Source of the DNA: Methanobacteriota archaeon
GTDB taxonomy: Archaea; Methanobacteriota; Methanobacteria; Methanobacteriales; Methanobacteriaceae
Reading direction: 5' to 3'
DNA length: 64,000 bases
NCBI GenBank assembly: GCA_023436175.1
Contig: JAEZKE010000047.1
Location: 4,018-68,017, forward strand
Below are positions 19,712-28,751 of the stretch, piece after piece (position 1 is the stretch's first letter; every line of letters begins with the position of its first letter). The position numbers and the translations under genes were made by a program. The notes beneath the pieces are model-generated. The model searched no databases and was not told the origin of the DNA. It worked only from the letters and a program-made list of their open reading frames with translations.

Positions 19712-19890
19712 GCAAAGCATATGTCTTTCTACTTTTTTTAGAGCTTTTTAGAATAAAATTGGATTGTCTAAGAAATTTTTTATTCCTTTGCATGTAAAAA
19801 TTCATATATTTTTTTACAGATTTTTGAGGATTTCCATGTTTGAATTTAAAATTAAAAATAAGCAGTGAATTTGTAAATTTGATAACTTTT

Positions 19891-20349
19891 TTATGGTCCA
19901 TTTTTAAAAATTTTTTCATCAAATTCCATTTCTTTGATCTTTTTAATTATCTTACATGAGCTATCAAGTGGAGATTTTTTGTATTTTGTAACTTTTATAA
20001 CTTCCACATTGATGTTCCTTTCTTTGAGCTGTTCTTTAAGTTTTCTAAGATCAAAATCCTGATCAGGACCTATAACAATTATATCTGGTTTTATCTCTTC
20101 AACAATTTTAAACATATCATTAGTATGGCCTAAATACGCTTCATCAACAGGTTTTAACATTTTAACAACTTCTAGCCTTTGGTTTTCACCCACAACAGGC
20201 ACTCTTTTTCTTGCCCTTACTGTGGAATCTCTTGCTATAACCACTACAAGTTTTGCATTGTCTCCCCCTAGTTTTTTTGCTTCTTCAAGATAATATCCAT
20301 GTCCTGGATGAATTATATCAAATGTTCCTGTTGCCATCACTGTTTTCAT
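19891..20349 (-). CDS. ribL: Archaeal FAD synthetase RibL
   Basis: 152 residues. Cytidylyltransferase-like fold with [11 protein letters not shown], whose HPGH (residues 14-17) is the nucleotide-binding motif; [12 protein letters not shown] and [10 protein letters not shown] follow. RibL adenylates FMN to FAD in archaea, which lack the bacterial RibF. Start ATG 20349 is preferred over an upstream ATG because GGTGA lies just before it and the fold begins KTVMATGTF. Convergent with the third wall gene. Confidence 0.9.
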   Translation of the reverse strand: MKTVMATGTFDIIHPGHGYYLEEAKKLGGDNAKLVVVIARDSTVRARKRVPVVGENQRLEVVKMLKPVDEAYLGHTNDMFKIVEEIKPDIIVIGPDQDFDLRKLKEQLKERNINVEVIKVTKYKKSPLDSSCKIIKKIKEMEFDEKIFKNGP

Positions 20350-20574
20350 TTCTTCACCTTGTTTTACTTTAAATAAATTATTGATATGAATCAACATTAG
20401 AGGATTTTGATTTATTTATTTTTTTTGTTAATTGGGTTTATTTCCATCATGCAATTTTAATCTTTTTAATGAAATTAAACATTCAAAAATCTACGATTTT
20501 TTTGATGGCATATAAAATACCATTTTTTAGTAATAATTATGTTATATTTCTTAAGTTCATTTCTAACCCCCAAA

Positions 20575-20730
20575 AACAAAGCCTTCAAATCTGAAAGATT
20601 TGCGGCGTGCAAAAATTCAAAGTTAGCAAGTCTATGATTTGCATTCCAAAAATTCAAAGAATTTTTGAGGGATTTTTTAAGATTCGCATGCTTCGTTTTG
20701 CGCTCCAAAACCATAGGTTTTGAGAGATTT
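20575..20730. repeat. Hairpin array (dispersed intergenic family)
   Basis: Three perfect hairpins with 3-nt loops: CAAATCT GAA AGATTTG (20586-20602), CAAAAATTC AAA GAATTTTTG (20647-20667) and CAAAACC ATA GGTTTTG (20706-20722). The last is framed by CGCTC on the left and AGAG on the right, exactly as the hairpin at 22500-22516 is, although the inner stem bases differ. Confidence 0.8.
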
Positions 20731-20845
20731 TAACAGTTTTTAGGGTTTTTCAAAATCCTCATTAAATAAATAATGCTTCTTATACTGGTTCATAATTCTT
20801 AATATAATGTAAATATATTTGTGTAATAAAGGTACATCTTTTAAT

Positions 20846-22084
20846 ATGAAACTCTTGAAGGGAATAGGTACAAGTTCTTATGTTGGGGTTGGGAAAGTAC
20901 GAAAAATTGAAACTGACCATGATATTTCACAGATTAAAGAAGGTGAGATTGTAGTGGTTTCAAAAGCTTCAAGAGATATGCTTCGGCATCTTCAAAAGGC
21001 TGGTGGCGTTATAACGGATTATGGTGGGATTACCAGCCATGTTGCAATTGTACTTAGGGAGATGAGGGTTCCATGCATCGTTGGAACAACGAATGCAACT
21101 GAAATTCTTGAAAATGGGATGATAGTAACTGTTGATGGGAAAACTGGAAACGTTTATGGGGGTTTTATGGAAATTGAGAGTGAGGAAGAATTTTTTGATA
21201 TTTATAATCCTGCAACAAAAATTAAAGTTAATTTAAATGTCCCTGAAATTGCAGAAAGTGCTGCACCTTACTCGGATGGTGTTGGTTCTATAAGGATTGA
21301 GAATATGATGGTACGGACATTAAAACACCCTTATAAACTTTTAGAGGATGGAGAGCTAACAAATACTATTTTTGATGGAGTAAAAATAATTGCAGATGCA
21401 TTTTATCCAAAACCGGTATGGTTTAGAACATTTGACATACCAACTGATGAATTGAAACGTTTAAGAGGTAGTGAAGAAGAACCATATGAATCAAACCCTC
21501 TTTTAGGACTTAGAGGTATACAAAAGGATTTAAAGAGAAGTGACGTGCTAAAAGCAGAATTTCGGGCAATTAAATATCTATTAAATGATGGTTATGATAA
21601 TATTGGGATAAAAATTCCTTTTGTAAGGGATATCCGTGAGTATATTTTGTCAAAGGAAATTTTAAAAGATGTGAAATTAAGGCCGCATAAAGATATTGAT
21701 GTGGGGGTCTCTGTTGAGACACCATCGGTGGTTTTTACATTTGATGAGTTTTTGAAGGAAGGGGTTGACTTCATGTCCCTTGGTATGAGTGATTTAGCTA
21801 TGTGTTCATTAGCTGTTGATAGAAGGAGTGTTAAAGTTGCCAAACTCTTCAATATTATGCATCCTGCAGTTTTGAAGATGGCAGAAACGGTAATTGCAAA
21901 ATGTAACCTGCAGGGCATAGAAAGCAGTGTTTCAGGACATGCTGGGGGAGATCCCGAAATTGTTGAAAAACTCATTAAGTTTGGAATAAGCAGTATTTCA
22001 ACAAACCCAGATCAGGTGCTTAAAATACGAAAAGCTGTTTACAATGTTGAAAATGAAATTATAAAAAAAGGATTTACCTCATAG
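20846..22084 (+). CDS. PEP-synthase-like protein lacking the ATP-grasp domain and the catalytic Cys
   Basis: 412 residues from ATG 20846 (AAAGGT 12 nt upstream; an in-frame TTG at 20819 is less likely). The N-terminal ~90 residues are the swivelling phosphohistidine domain with GGITSHVAI. The rest is the PEP-binding TIM barrel (VWFRTFDIPTDE, NPLLGLRGI, DFMSLGMSDLAM). The ATP/pyruvate domain of PEP synthase (about 350 residues) is absent. The usual active-site Cys (CGQ/CGE) is Ser in SSVSGHAGGDPE, and the usual Asn of NDL is Ser. It is therefore unlikely to be an ordinary PEP synthase; a PEP-binding regulator or a phosphotransfer partner is possible. Confidence 0.8.
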   Translation: MKLLKGIGTSSYVGVGKVRKIETDHDISQIKEGEIVVVSKASRDMLRHLQKAGGVITDYGGITSHVAIVLREMRVPCIVGTTNATEILENGMIVTVDGKTGNVYGGFMEIESEEEFFDIYNPATKIKVNLNVPEIAESAAPYSDGVGSIRIENMMVRTLKHPYKLLEDGELTNTIFDGVKIIADAFYPKPVWFRTFDIPTDELKRLRGSEEEPYESNPLLGLRGIQKDLKRSDVLKAEFRAIKYLLNDGYDNIGIKIPFVRDIREYILSKEILKDVKLRPHKDIDVGVSVETPSVVFTFDEFLKEGVDFMSLGMSDLAMCSLAVDRRSVKVAKLFNIMHPAVLKMAETVIAKCNLQGIESSVSGHAGGDPEIVEKLIKFGISSISTNPDQVLKIRKAVYNVENEIIKKGFTS

Positions 22085-22366
22085 AAAAATTTATTAAATT
22101 ATTTAATTCATTACTCAAACTAATATCAAAAGCATCTATTTACATAAAAGTTTGATGAATTAAATTGATAATTTACATGAAAACTATTTTTTTAAATTAA
22201 ACTATATTACAATTTACTGTATATCATAATGTTAATTTATATTATACATACTTGATGGGGGATATCAAACTATAAAATCAGAAGAATATTTAAAAAAAAA
22301 GAAAAGATTTTAGAGAGTTCTGAAGGTAAATATAAAATTAATTTTTTTTACTGATACTTAATTGCT
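22085..22366. other. Intergenic region before the hairpin array
   Basis: AT-rich spacer between convergent genes. Nothing recognised apart from the hairpin array that begins at 22367. Confidence 0.4.
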
Positions 22367-22565
22367 GTCAAAACTAAAGTTTTGACACTCCAAATGCTGC
22401 GCATTTGAGAGCTGTTAAAAAATTAAAAATTTTTTAACGCACGAAAATTCTATTTCATAGAATTTTCGATGGCATTTGAAATTTACAATTTTGACGCTCC
22501 AAAATCGGAGATTTTGAGAGCTGTTAAAAATCTTCGATTTTTAACGCCCCGAAACTACAGTTTCG
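22367..22565. repeat. Tandem array of seven perfect hairpins, running into hisA
   Basis: Seven stems in 199 bp: 22367-22386 (9 bp), 22391-22407 (7 bp, loop TGC), 22414-22438 (11 bp, loop AAA), 22442-22468 (12 bp, loop TTC), 22500-22516 (7 bp, loop GGA), 22523-22545 (10 bp, loop TTC) and 22550-22565 (7 bp). Left arms are A-rich and right arms T-rich. Linkers repeat (CTCC before, GAGAGCTG after). The last hairpin and part of the sixth lie in the hisA coding end. Confidence 0.9.
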
Positions 22566-23287
22566 AGGGCTTCTTCAAAATCAATTTTACCTTTATACAA
22601 TGCAGAACCCACTACAACCCCATAAACGTCAGTAAGACTTAATTTTTTAATGTCATCAATTGAAGTAACTCCTCCTGAATAAATAATAGGTATATTTACA
22701 GCATCTAGCAATTCTAATAAGGGGGCTGTCTTAAATCCTTCAAGAAGTCCCTCATAGTCTACATTTGTAAATAAAATACCACCTGCACCTTTTGCTTCAA
22801 ATATTTTTGCAAATTCAGGAGCACTTTTTTCAGTTTTTTCTGTCCAACCTTTTACCACAACTTTGGAATCTTTACTGTCGAGCGCTACTATTATTCTCTC
22901 ACTACCAAACTCACGAGAAAGTTCTTCAACGTTTTCAGGATTTTCTATGGCCATTGTGCCTAAAATAACTTTATCAACGCCCATTTTAAGTAATTCTGCA
23001 GCAGCTTCTTTTGTTCTTATACCTCCGCCAAGCTGTATTGGAATTGAAAGGGTGTTTATAATCTCTTTTATAACTCCAATATTCTTATTTTTATCACCAA
23101 AGGCCCCATCTAAATTGATAACATGTAAAATGCTGGCGCCTTTTTTTTCCCATTCCTTTGCAACTTTAGCAGGATTTTCGATGACTATCTGTTCAGTCCC
23201 TGGCTTTCCCTGGACTAATTGAACACATTTTCCATCCTTAATATCAACAGCAGGAATTATTAACATATTATTAGACATATTATTCAT
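22541..23287 (-). CDS. hisA: HisA, ProFAR isomerase of histidine biosynthesis
   Basis: 248 residues, normal length. TIM-barrel motifs are clear: [18 protein letters not shown] at the N terminus (catalytic Asp), [22 protein letters not shown] and [12 protein letters not shown] (second phosphate site). It isomerises ProFAR to PRFAR. The start is uncertain among three close ATGs. The last codons and the stop are built from the hairpin array, so the C-terminal TVVSGR is repeat-derived. Confidence 0.93.
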   Translation of the reverse strand: MNNMSNNMLIIPAVDIKDGKCVQLVQGKPGTEQIVIENPAKVAKEWEKKGASILHVINLDGAFGDKNKNIGVIKEIINTLSIPIQLGGGIRTKEAAAELLKMGVDKVILGTMAIENPENVEELSREFGSERIIVALDSKDSKVVVKGWTEKTEKSAPEFAKIFEAKGAGGILFTNVDYEGLLEGFKTAPLLELLDAVNIPIIYSGGVTSIDDIKKLSLTDVYGVVVGSALYKGKIDFEEALETVVSGR

Positions 23288-23468
23288 CTCAACGATTTAA
23301 ATGTGAAATATCATTATATTTTGTTTGATAAAAATATTGTTATAAGCAATGCTGCTATGAATTTTTCAATAAGAATATATGGAAATAATTTAATATAATA
23401 CTTTTTAAAATAGCATTAACACTTAAGTAGATATGACACAATCTCTTAAGTAGCTTATTGAAAACCTG

Positions 23469-23505
23469 CCTCTTAAGAGGTCAAGGGAGTTTATTAAACC
23501 CTTGA
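23469..23505. repeat. Two adjacent inverted repeats after the 73-aa gene
   Basis: CCTCTTAAGAGG (23469-23480) abuts TCAAGGG...CCCTTGA (23481-23505, 7-bp stem, 11-nt loop). Lies 16 bp beyond the stop of the minus-strand small gene, so a terminator or processing site is possible; there is no T-run. Confidence 0.5.
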
Positions 23506-23520
23506 TTCAAAAATTATGAT

Positions 23521-23742
23521 TTATTTTGAACTATTTCTGAGTGCAATCCTACTTGTTACCATAGTTTTTGCAGATAAAAGCTTTTTATCTTTTTTATCGC
23601 TTTTTTCAATTTCTAATTCTATTTTTTGAAGTAGAGACTCTAAATCTTCACCTTTACAATGATTAACTTCTTCTATGATGTCTTCATATCTCTTGTTATC
23701 TGATTTGTTCTTATGAGTACTTTGGTTTTTAAATAGTCCCAT
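23521..23742 (-). CDS. Small charged protein, unknown
   Basis: 73 residues from ATG 23742. AGAGGT lies 9 nt upstream of this ATG and is directly abutted to another ATG at 23751, so the inner start is preferred. The protein is highly charged and probably helical (LESLLQKIELEIEKSDKKDKK). No domain recognised. Stands alone with its own ribosome binding site. Confidence 0.6.
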   Translation of the reverse strand: MGLFKNQSTHKNKSDNKRYEDIIEEVNHCKGEDLESLLQKIELEIEKSDKKDKKLLSAKTMVTSRIALRNSSK

Positions 23743-24054
23743 TTCGTTCATACCTCTATATTTTTTACAATGATTCTTTTTGTTTAATTAAGTATTTAGA
23801 TTTTTTTGTATGGAGACATGAGCTGTAATGATAAAACTGAATCAGTATTTTGATGTAGAATCTTAAACACTTTATATGATATTTTTTACTCAAAGTTTAA
23901 ATGTTTATTATACTGGCTATTTTTTATACTTTAATTTAATATTTGTAGCAAATTTTATAAATTTTTTATTCACAAATACTAAGCAAAGATCCTTCTTTTT
24001 AAGATAAATGAATGATCGAAGTGGAAATTGGAATTAACTTGAAAGGTGAATAAT
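23743..24054. other. Divergent intergenic region
   Basis: AT-rich promoter region between two small hypothetical genes. No gene or clear repeat. Confidence 0.4.
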
Positions 24055-24474
24055 ATGAAATCTGTAGAAATAACTGGAAATATGGATTCTAAAAGGAAAT
24101 TATTAATGAGCTTATTCTGGACTAACAGGAAAGGTGTAAGAACTGAAGGTTGTGCCCCTTTTTTAATTGAAAAGATCACAACTGAAAACAATACGTATAT
24201 ACCAGAGGAAGGTAAATTCCTTAAAATATCTGATGATATTTTAAATGATTTATTGGAGAATATAGACAATAAAAAGGAAGTTAAATTTGTTATTAAGCTT
24301 GGAGAAGAGGATATTAAAGCTTCATTTAAAGATAATGTATTTTCTGTAGATACAACCAAAACTAAAGATCTTGAAGATGAAATAATCGAAAAAATAGAGC
24401 AGGAGGCAAAAAGAAAATATCCAAATATCTGTTTTTCATTCCCTCCACGTGTTGGAGTTCATAAATATCCTTAG
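24055..24474 (+). CDS. Hypothetical protein
   Basis: 139 residues from ATG 24055, chosen because GAAAGGTGA is 6 nt upstream. Mixed alpha/beta, soluble and acidic, with a C-terminal pattern KYPNICFSFPPRVGVHKYP. No family recognised and no functional neighbours. Confidence 0.6.
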   Translation: MKSVEITGNMDSKRKLLMSLFWTNRKGVRTEGCAPFLIEKITTENNTYIPEEGKFLKISDDILNDLLENIDNKKEVKFVIKLGEEDIKASFKDNVFSVDTTKTKDLEDEIIEKIEQEAKRKYPNICFSFPPRVGVHKYP

Positions 24475-24772
24475 TATATCTTCAACGTATTGAAATCTGT
24501 AAATATTACTAAACTTTTTTTAAATTTTTAAAATGAATTGGGACTTATTAGAATTAATGCTTTTTTAGAGATATCATAAATCATCAATGTGTTATAATAG
24601 TTCATTTAATTAAAGGTAAATTTTTACACAATAAAAACAGATATTGATTAAGGGAACTTAATAAGAGTATAAATAAAAGTTTCAATGTATTTGGGATAAT
24701 ATAATTTACATATTGTGATATTTACTTATTAGATATGATTTCTGACATTTTAGATGGATATTTGGTGAAACA

Positions 24773-25579
24773 ATGAGGAAAGTTGCTTTAAAAGTGGCGT
24801 ATATAGGAACAGATTTTCATGGATTTCAAAGACAGCCTGATTTTAAAACAGTAGAAGGGGAACTTATAGATGCTTTAAAAAACGCTAACTTGATAGATAA
24901 CCTAAAAGATTCAGGGTATGCAATAGCTGGCAGAACTGATAGGGGAGTACACGCGCTTGGAAATGTAATTTCGTTTAGAACTCCCGAAGAAGTGATAATT
25001 AATCAAATTAATGATTTTTTACCTAAAAGCATACGAATTTTAGCCAAAGCAGGGGTTCGTTTTGGATTTAAGCCGAGATTTGCAAAATACAGGCATTACA
25101 GGTATACTGTCGTAAATCAGGATCACCTGGACTTTGATAAGATTAAAGAGGCATCTAAAATATTTCAGGGCACTCATGACTTCTCTAATTTCTCAAAAAG
25201 GAGTGAAAGGAATCCTGTAAGGACAATAGATAACATAGACATAAAAGTAGATGAGGATCTTTTGATAATCGATGTGATTGGAGAGAGTTTTCTATGGAAT
25301 ATGGTTCGAAAAATCGCAACGGCTCTTTTTTTGGTGGGAAACGATGAATTAAGCATTAAAAAGATTGAAACTTTTTTTGATCCATCAGCTACGACTGCAA
25401 TTACGCCTATGCCTCCTGAAGGGCTTATCCTCATGGATACTATTTACGAAGGGCTTGTCTTTAAATACGATGAATATGCAAAAAGCAAGTTCTTATCAGC
25501 TCTTAGGGATGAATATATTCATAACAGAACTATTGCCGCTGCAGAAAAGATCATGATGGATGAATTAACGGGTCATTAA
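24773..25579 (+). CDS. truA: tRNA pseudouridine synthase A
   Basis: 268 residues. Catalytic motif GRTDRGVHA with Asp56, the RHYRYTV block and LWNMVRKIATAL fit TruA, which converts U38-U40 of the tRNA anticodon stem. TTGGTGA lies 5 nt before the ATG. Single gene with flanking spacers of about 300 bp. Confidence 0.94.
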   Translation: MRKVALKVAYIGTDFHGFQRQPDFKTVEGELIDALKNANLIDNLKDSGYAIAGRTDRGVHALGNVISFRTPEEVIINQINDFLPKSIRILAKAGVRFGFKPRFAKYRHYRYTVVNQDHLDFDKIKEASKIFQGTHDFSNFSKRSERNPVRTIDNIDIKVDEDLLIIDVIGESFLWNMVRKIATALFLVGNDELSIKKIETFFDPSATTAITPMPPEGLILMDTIYEGLVFKYDEYAKSKFLSALRDEYIHNRTIAAAEKIMMDELTGH

Positions 25580-25896
25580 TTAGTTAAGTTATTACTCTTA
25601 ATTATAATTTATCTGTAGATTATTGTGTATTAAAAAGGCTTATAAATCCTTTTAATTTTAATAATATGGCTATTTTGGACTTAAAAGTATATAATATTGT
25701 TTATAATAATCTTTTTATATAAATGCGTCTTATTATATTCTTAAAATGCATAATTCAATGAAATATAAGAATTTATAATGATCAAACTTACTTAACAAAA
25801 AAAGAGATTATAATAGCCCTTATGGTACAATAAACTATATTTCCCTTTTATTTTGAAATACGATAAATATTTAAGTGTTTAACAAGAATAATAATA
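25580..25896. promoter_or_regulatory. Intergenic region with promoter of the sugar nucleotidyltransferase
   Basis: TAAATATTTAAG (about 25863-25874) lies ~26-30 bp before ATG 25897, the distance expected from TATA box to transcription start. With no ribosome binding site, the mRNA is probably leaderless. A second TATA-like TTTTTATATAAA is near 25712. Confidence 0.45.
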
Positions 25897-27066
25897 ATGG
25901 GTGATATTATAAGAACAATAATGATGGCGGGTGGAAAAGGGACGAGACTGCGACCCCTAACATTAGTACGGCCTAAACCAATGATACCCTTAGTAAACAA
26001 GCCTATTATAGAATATACTGTTAATAAGTTGAAAAAATCAGGATTTAATGATATTATAATGACTTTAAATTACATGTCAACAAATATTAAAAATTATTTT
26101 AAAGACGGTTCTGAATTGGGTATAGATATACGATATTCTGTTGAAAAATGGCCTCTTGGAACTGGAGGAAGTGTTAAAAAAGCAGAAAAGTATATAGATG
26201 ATACTTTTATGGTTGTAAGCGGGGATGTGCTTACTGATGTTGACTTTAAAGATGTTGTAAGGTATCATAAAGAAAAAGGAGCAATTGCAACAATGGTGTT
26301 AACTGAGGTTGAAGACCCTACCCATTTTGGAATAGCTGTAATGGATAAAAATCATAAAATAACTGAATATTTAGAAAAACCCTCTCCTGAAGATGTATTC
26401 AGTAATGTTGCAAACACTGGAATTTATATCTTCGAGCCTGAGATATTCGATTTTTTTGATGGTAAAGACAAAGAAGTTGATTTCTCAAATGATATTTTTC
26501 CAGAAGTAATAAAACAGGATGCAGGAATATACGGATATGTCTTCAACGGATACTGGAACGATATTGGTAGACCGGAAACATATCTTGAAGCCACCTATGA
26601 TATATTGGACCAGAAAATGGAACAAAACTTCTATAAAACAAAAATGGAAGAGAGTATTGGAAAGATAGGAAATATCTGGATTGGAGAAAATGTTTTCATA
26701 GATGAAAAAGCCAGGATAGAAGGCCCAGTAGTGATTGGGAACAACTGTACCATTGAGGAAGGATGTAAAATATCAAGGGGAAGTGTAATTGGAGATAATG
26801 TCTCAATTGGTAAGGATGTAAACATTGACGGAGCAGTTCTTTTCCCAAACAGTATAATTGAAGATAATTCTTTCTTAAACGGCTGTATAATAGATACAAA
26901 ATGTTTGATCGATAAGAACACAGTTGTGGAAAATGGAGTTGTAACTGGAAGCCTTGTTGAAATTGGAAGAAACAGTATTGTGCGTTCTTCAAGGTCTATA
27001 ACCAATAATATGAAAATCGTACCAAATTCTATAATTGACTCGGATTATGTAATGGAGGCTAAGTAA
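25897..27066 (+). CDS. Sugar-1-phosphate nucleotidyltransferase with left-handed beta-helix tail
   Basis: 389 residues. N-terminal nucleotidyltransferase with AGGKGTRLRPLTLVRPKPM (signature at residues 11-29) and the metal site SGDVLTDVD; C-terminal ~130 residues are hexapeptide repeats (IEGPVVIGNNCTIEEGC). This is the architecture of mannose-1-phosphate guanylyltransferases and related enzymes. The next gene is a phosphohexomutase, so the pair would convert a hexose-6-phosphate to an NDP-sugar for glycans. Exact sugar and nucleotide are not determinable from sequence. Confidence 0.88.
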   Translation: MGDIIRTIMMAGGKGTRLRPLTLVRPKPMIPLVNKPIIEYTVNKLKKSGFNDIIMTLNYMSTNIKNYFKDGSELGIDIRYSVEKWPLGTGGSVKKAEKYIDDTFMVVSGDVLTDVDFKDVVRYHKEKGAIATMVLTEVEDPTHFGIAVMDKNHKITEYLEKPSPEDVFSNVANTGIYIFEPEIFDFFDGKDKEVDFSNDIFPEVIKQDAGIYGYVFNGYWNDIGRPETYLEATYDILDQKMEQNFYKTKMEESIGKIGNIWIGENVFIDEKARIEGPVVIGNNCTIEEGCKISRGSVIGDNVSIGKDVNIDGAVLFPNSIIEDNSFLNGCIIDTKCLIDKNTVVENGVVTGSLVEIGRNSIVRSSRSITNNMKIVPNSIIDSDYVMEAK

Positions 27067-27194
27067 TTTTATTAGATAATTTGGCATAATAACAAAAAAA
27101 CTATTTTAAAGATGTAGATGGGTTTATTACTCTTTTTAAGCCTATTCAACTATTTGAATAAATTATGAGTGTAAAATTTTTTTTGGAGATTAAA

Positions 27195-28490
27195 ATGTCA
27201 TTGTATATAAATGAAATTAGGGGAGTAGTAAATTCTGAGATAACCAACGAGTTTGCCTCAAATTTGGGTAATATAATTGGAAATTTTGTAAGATCTGGAA
27301 AAAAAGTCATAGTTGGACGTGACATAAACGATCCCTCCCAGATGATTAAACGGTCCATAACTGCAGGGATATTGGCAGCAGGAATCGATGTAATTGATTT
27401 TGGGATTGCTCCAATACCCACAGTGCATTACGGGGCAGATCTCTATAATACAGATGTACTTGTTACTGTAACTGCTTCTCATATGCACCCTGAAGAAATA
27501 GATATCAAGGTCTTCAGCAATCATGAAATACCACTCACACAGAGACATGCTGAAAAGGTAGCATGGGACAAAGTTGGCCAGCTTTCATATGTACATGATT
27601 ACGTTGGTAAATACTTAAATGCAGTTTTAGAAAATACAGAAAAGAATGTTATAAGCAGCAGGGCACCTAAAGTCGTTATAGATTGTGCAAATGGTTCGGC
27701 GGTGCAGTTTTTACCTGAAATTCTAAGCAGATTGGGCTGTGATGCTATACTTTTTGGTTGCCAGCCAACCAATGTAAGTGCCAGAAAATTTGCAGAACCA
27801 ACTCCTGAAAGTGTTTCGCTGGTTTCAAATCTTGTAAATGCAGTGGGCGCTGATATGGGAATTGCAATGGACAACGACGGTGACAGGGTAATTTTCATTG
27901 ATGAAAAGGGAAATGTAATAAGAGATCAAACTGTACTTGCAATACTTGCAAGGGAATCTTTAATTGAAAATCCTGGGGGAACTATTGTATCATCAATTAC
28001 ATCTTCAATGTCTTTGGACGAAATAGTATCTGAACATGGTGGTAAACTGATAAAAACACCAATAAACTGCGTTTTAGATGAAATCATAAAAAATAAGGCA
28101 GTATTTGGCGGGGATGATTCTGGAATGTATGTATTTCCAGAGTTTCAGGAATGTTTTGATGCAATCTTTGCAGCTGTTAAAATGTTAGAAATAGTTTGTA
28201 AACACAATAAAACATTTTCTACTATAGTTAAAGAGATACCAGAGTATCCAAGAACTGTTTTTTCTGTAGATTGCGAACATGACGAAAAACTGAAAGTTTT
28301 GGAAAATTTAGAAGAAAATCTAAAAGAGAATGGCCAAATTGATACTACTGAAGGAGTTAAAATACAGGAAGAAGATTCTTTTGTCCTCATAAGGCCCTCA
28401 AGATTTGAACCGTTGCTCAGGGTTTATGTTGAGGCTAAATCATCAGGTAAACTGCAAAAATTGAGCCATGATATAAATAAAATGATGTAA
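27195..28490 (+). CDS. Phosphohexomutase (phosphomannomutase/phosphoglucosamine mutase family), variant active loop
   Basis: 431 residues from ATG 27195, with GGAG 6 nt upstream (an ATG at 27165 lacks this). Family motifs: phosphoserine loop TASHMHPEEID (Ser95), metal loop DNDGDR (226-231) and sugar loop GGDDSG; C-terminal phosphate-binding RPSRFEPLLRVYVEA. The usual TASHNP is altered to TASHMHP and the usual GGExSG to GGDDSG. Likely partner of the preceding nucleotidyltransferase. Confidence 0.85.
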   Translation: MSLYINEIRGVVNSEITNEFASNLGNIIGNFVRSGKKVIVGRDINDPSQMIKRSITAGILAAGIDVIDFGIAPIPTVHYGADLYNTDVLVTVTASHMHPEEIDIKVFSNHEIPLTQRHAEKVAWDKVGQLSYVHDYVGKYLNAVLENTEKNVISSRAPKVVIDCANGSAVQFLPEILSRLGCDAILFGCQPTNVSARKFAEPTPESVSLVSNLVNAVGADMGIAMDNDGDRVIFIDEKGNVIRDQTVLAILARESLIENPGGTIVSSITSSMSLDEIVSEHGGKLIKTPINCVLDEIIKNKAVFGGDDSGMYVFPEFQECFDAIFAAVKMLEIVCKHNKTFSTIVKEIPEYPRTVFSVDCEHDEKLKVLENLEENLKENGQIDTTEGVKIQEEDSFVLIRPSRFEPLLRVYVEAKSSGKLQKLSHDINKMM

Positions 28491-28751
28491 TATTCATTAA
28501 ATTTTTTATTTTTTAAGTGTCTAAAAGTTATTTTTTGTCCAAAGATGTTGCAAAAACTATTAAAGAATCGATGCAAGTGGAAAGAACTGGAAATTTCTAA
28601 TGGGGAATTAAGCTACAGGATATGAATCAAATATAGTCGTCCTTATTGGACAACTGTTGGTTTGGATAATATTTATTCAAACTGTACTGAAAAAAATACT
28701 GTCAGCCGTACACATGGTAGTGAGACAGTTGCCTTAAAGGAGGTTAGTAAT

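Noticed and set aside
19695..19922. 75-residue minus-strand frame between the third wall gene and ribL
   Set aside because: Overlaps both gene ends, Lys/Phe-rich by AT bias, no ribosome binding site.
20475..20714. 79-residue minus-strand frame
   Set aside because: Made up of hairpin-array sequence; no start signal and no protein-like composition.
23469..23505. Start of a CRISPR-like repeat array
   Set aside because: Only one pair of inverted repeats, no regular spacing; no CRISPR array or cas gene is visible anywhere in the window.
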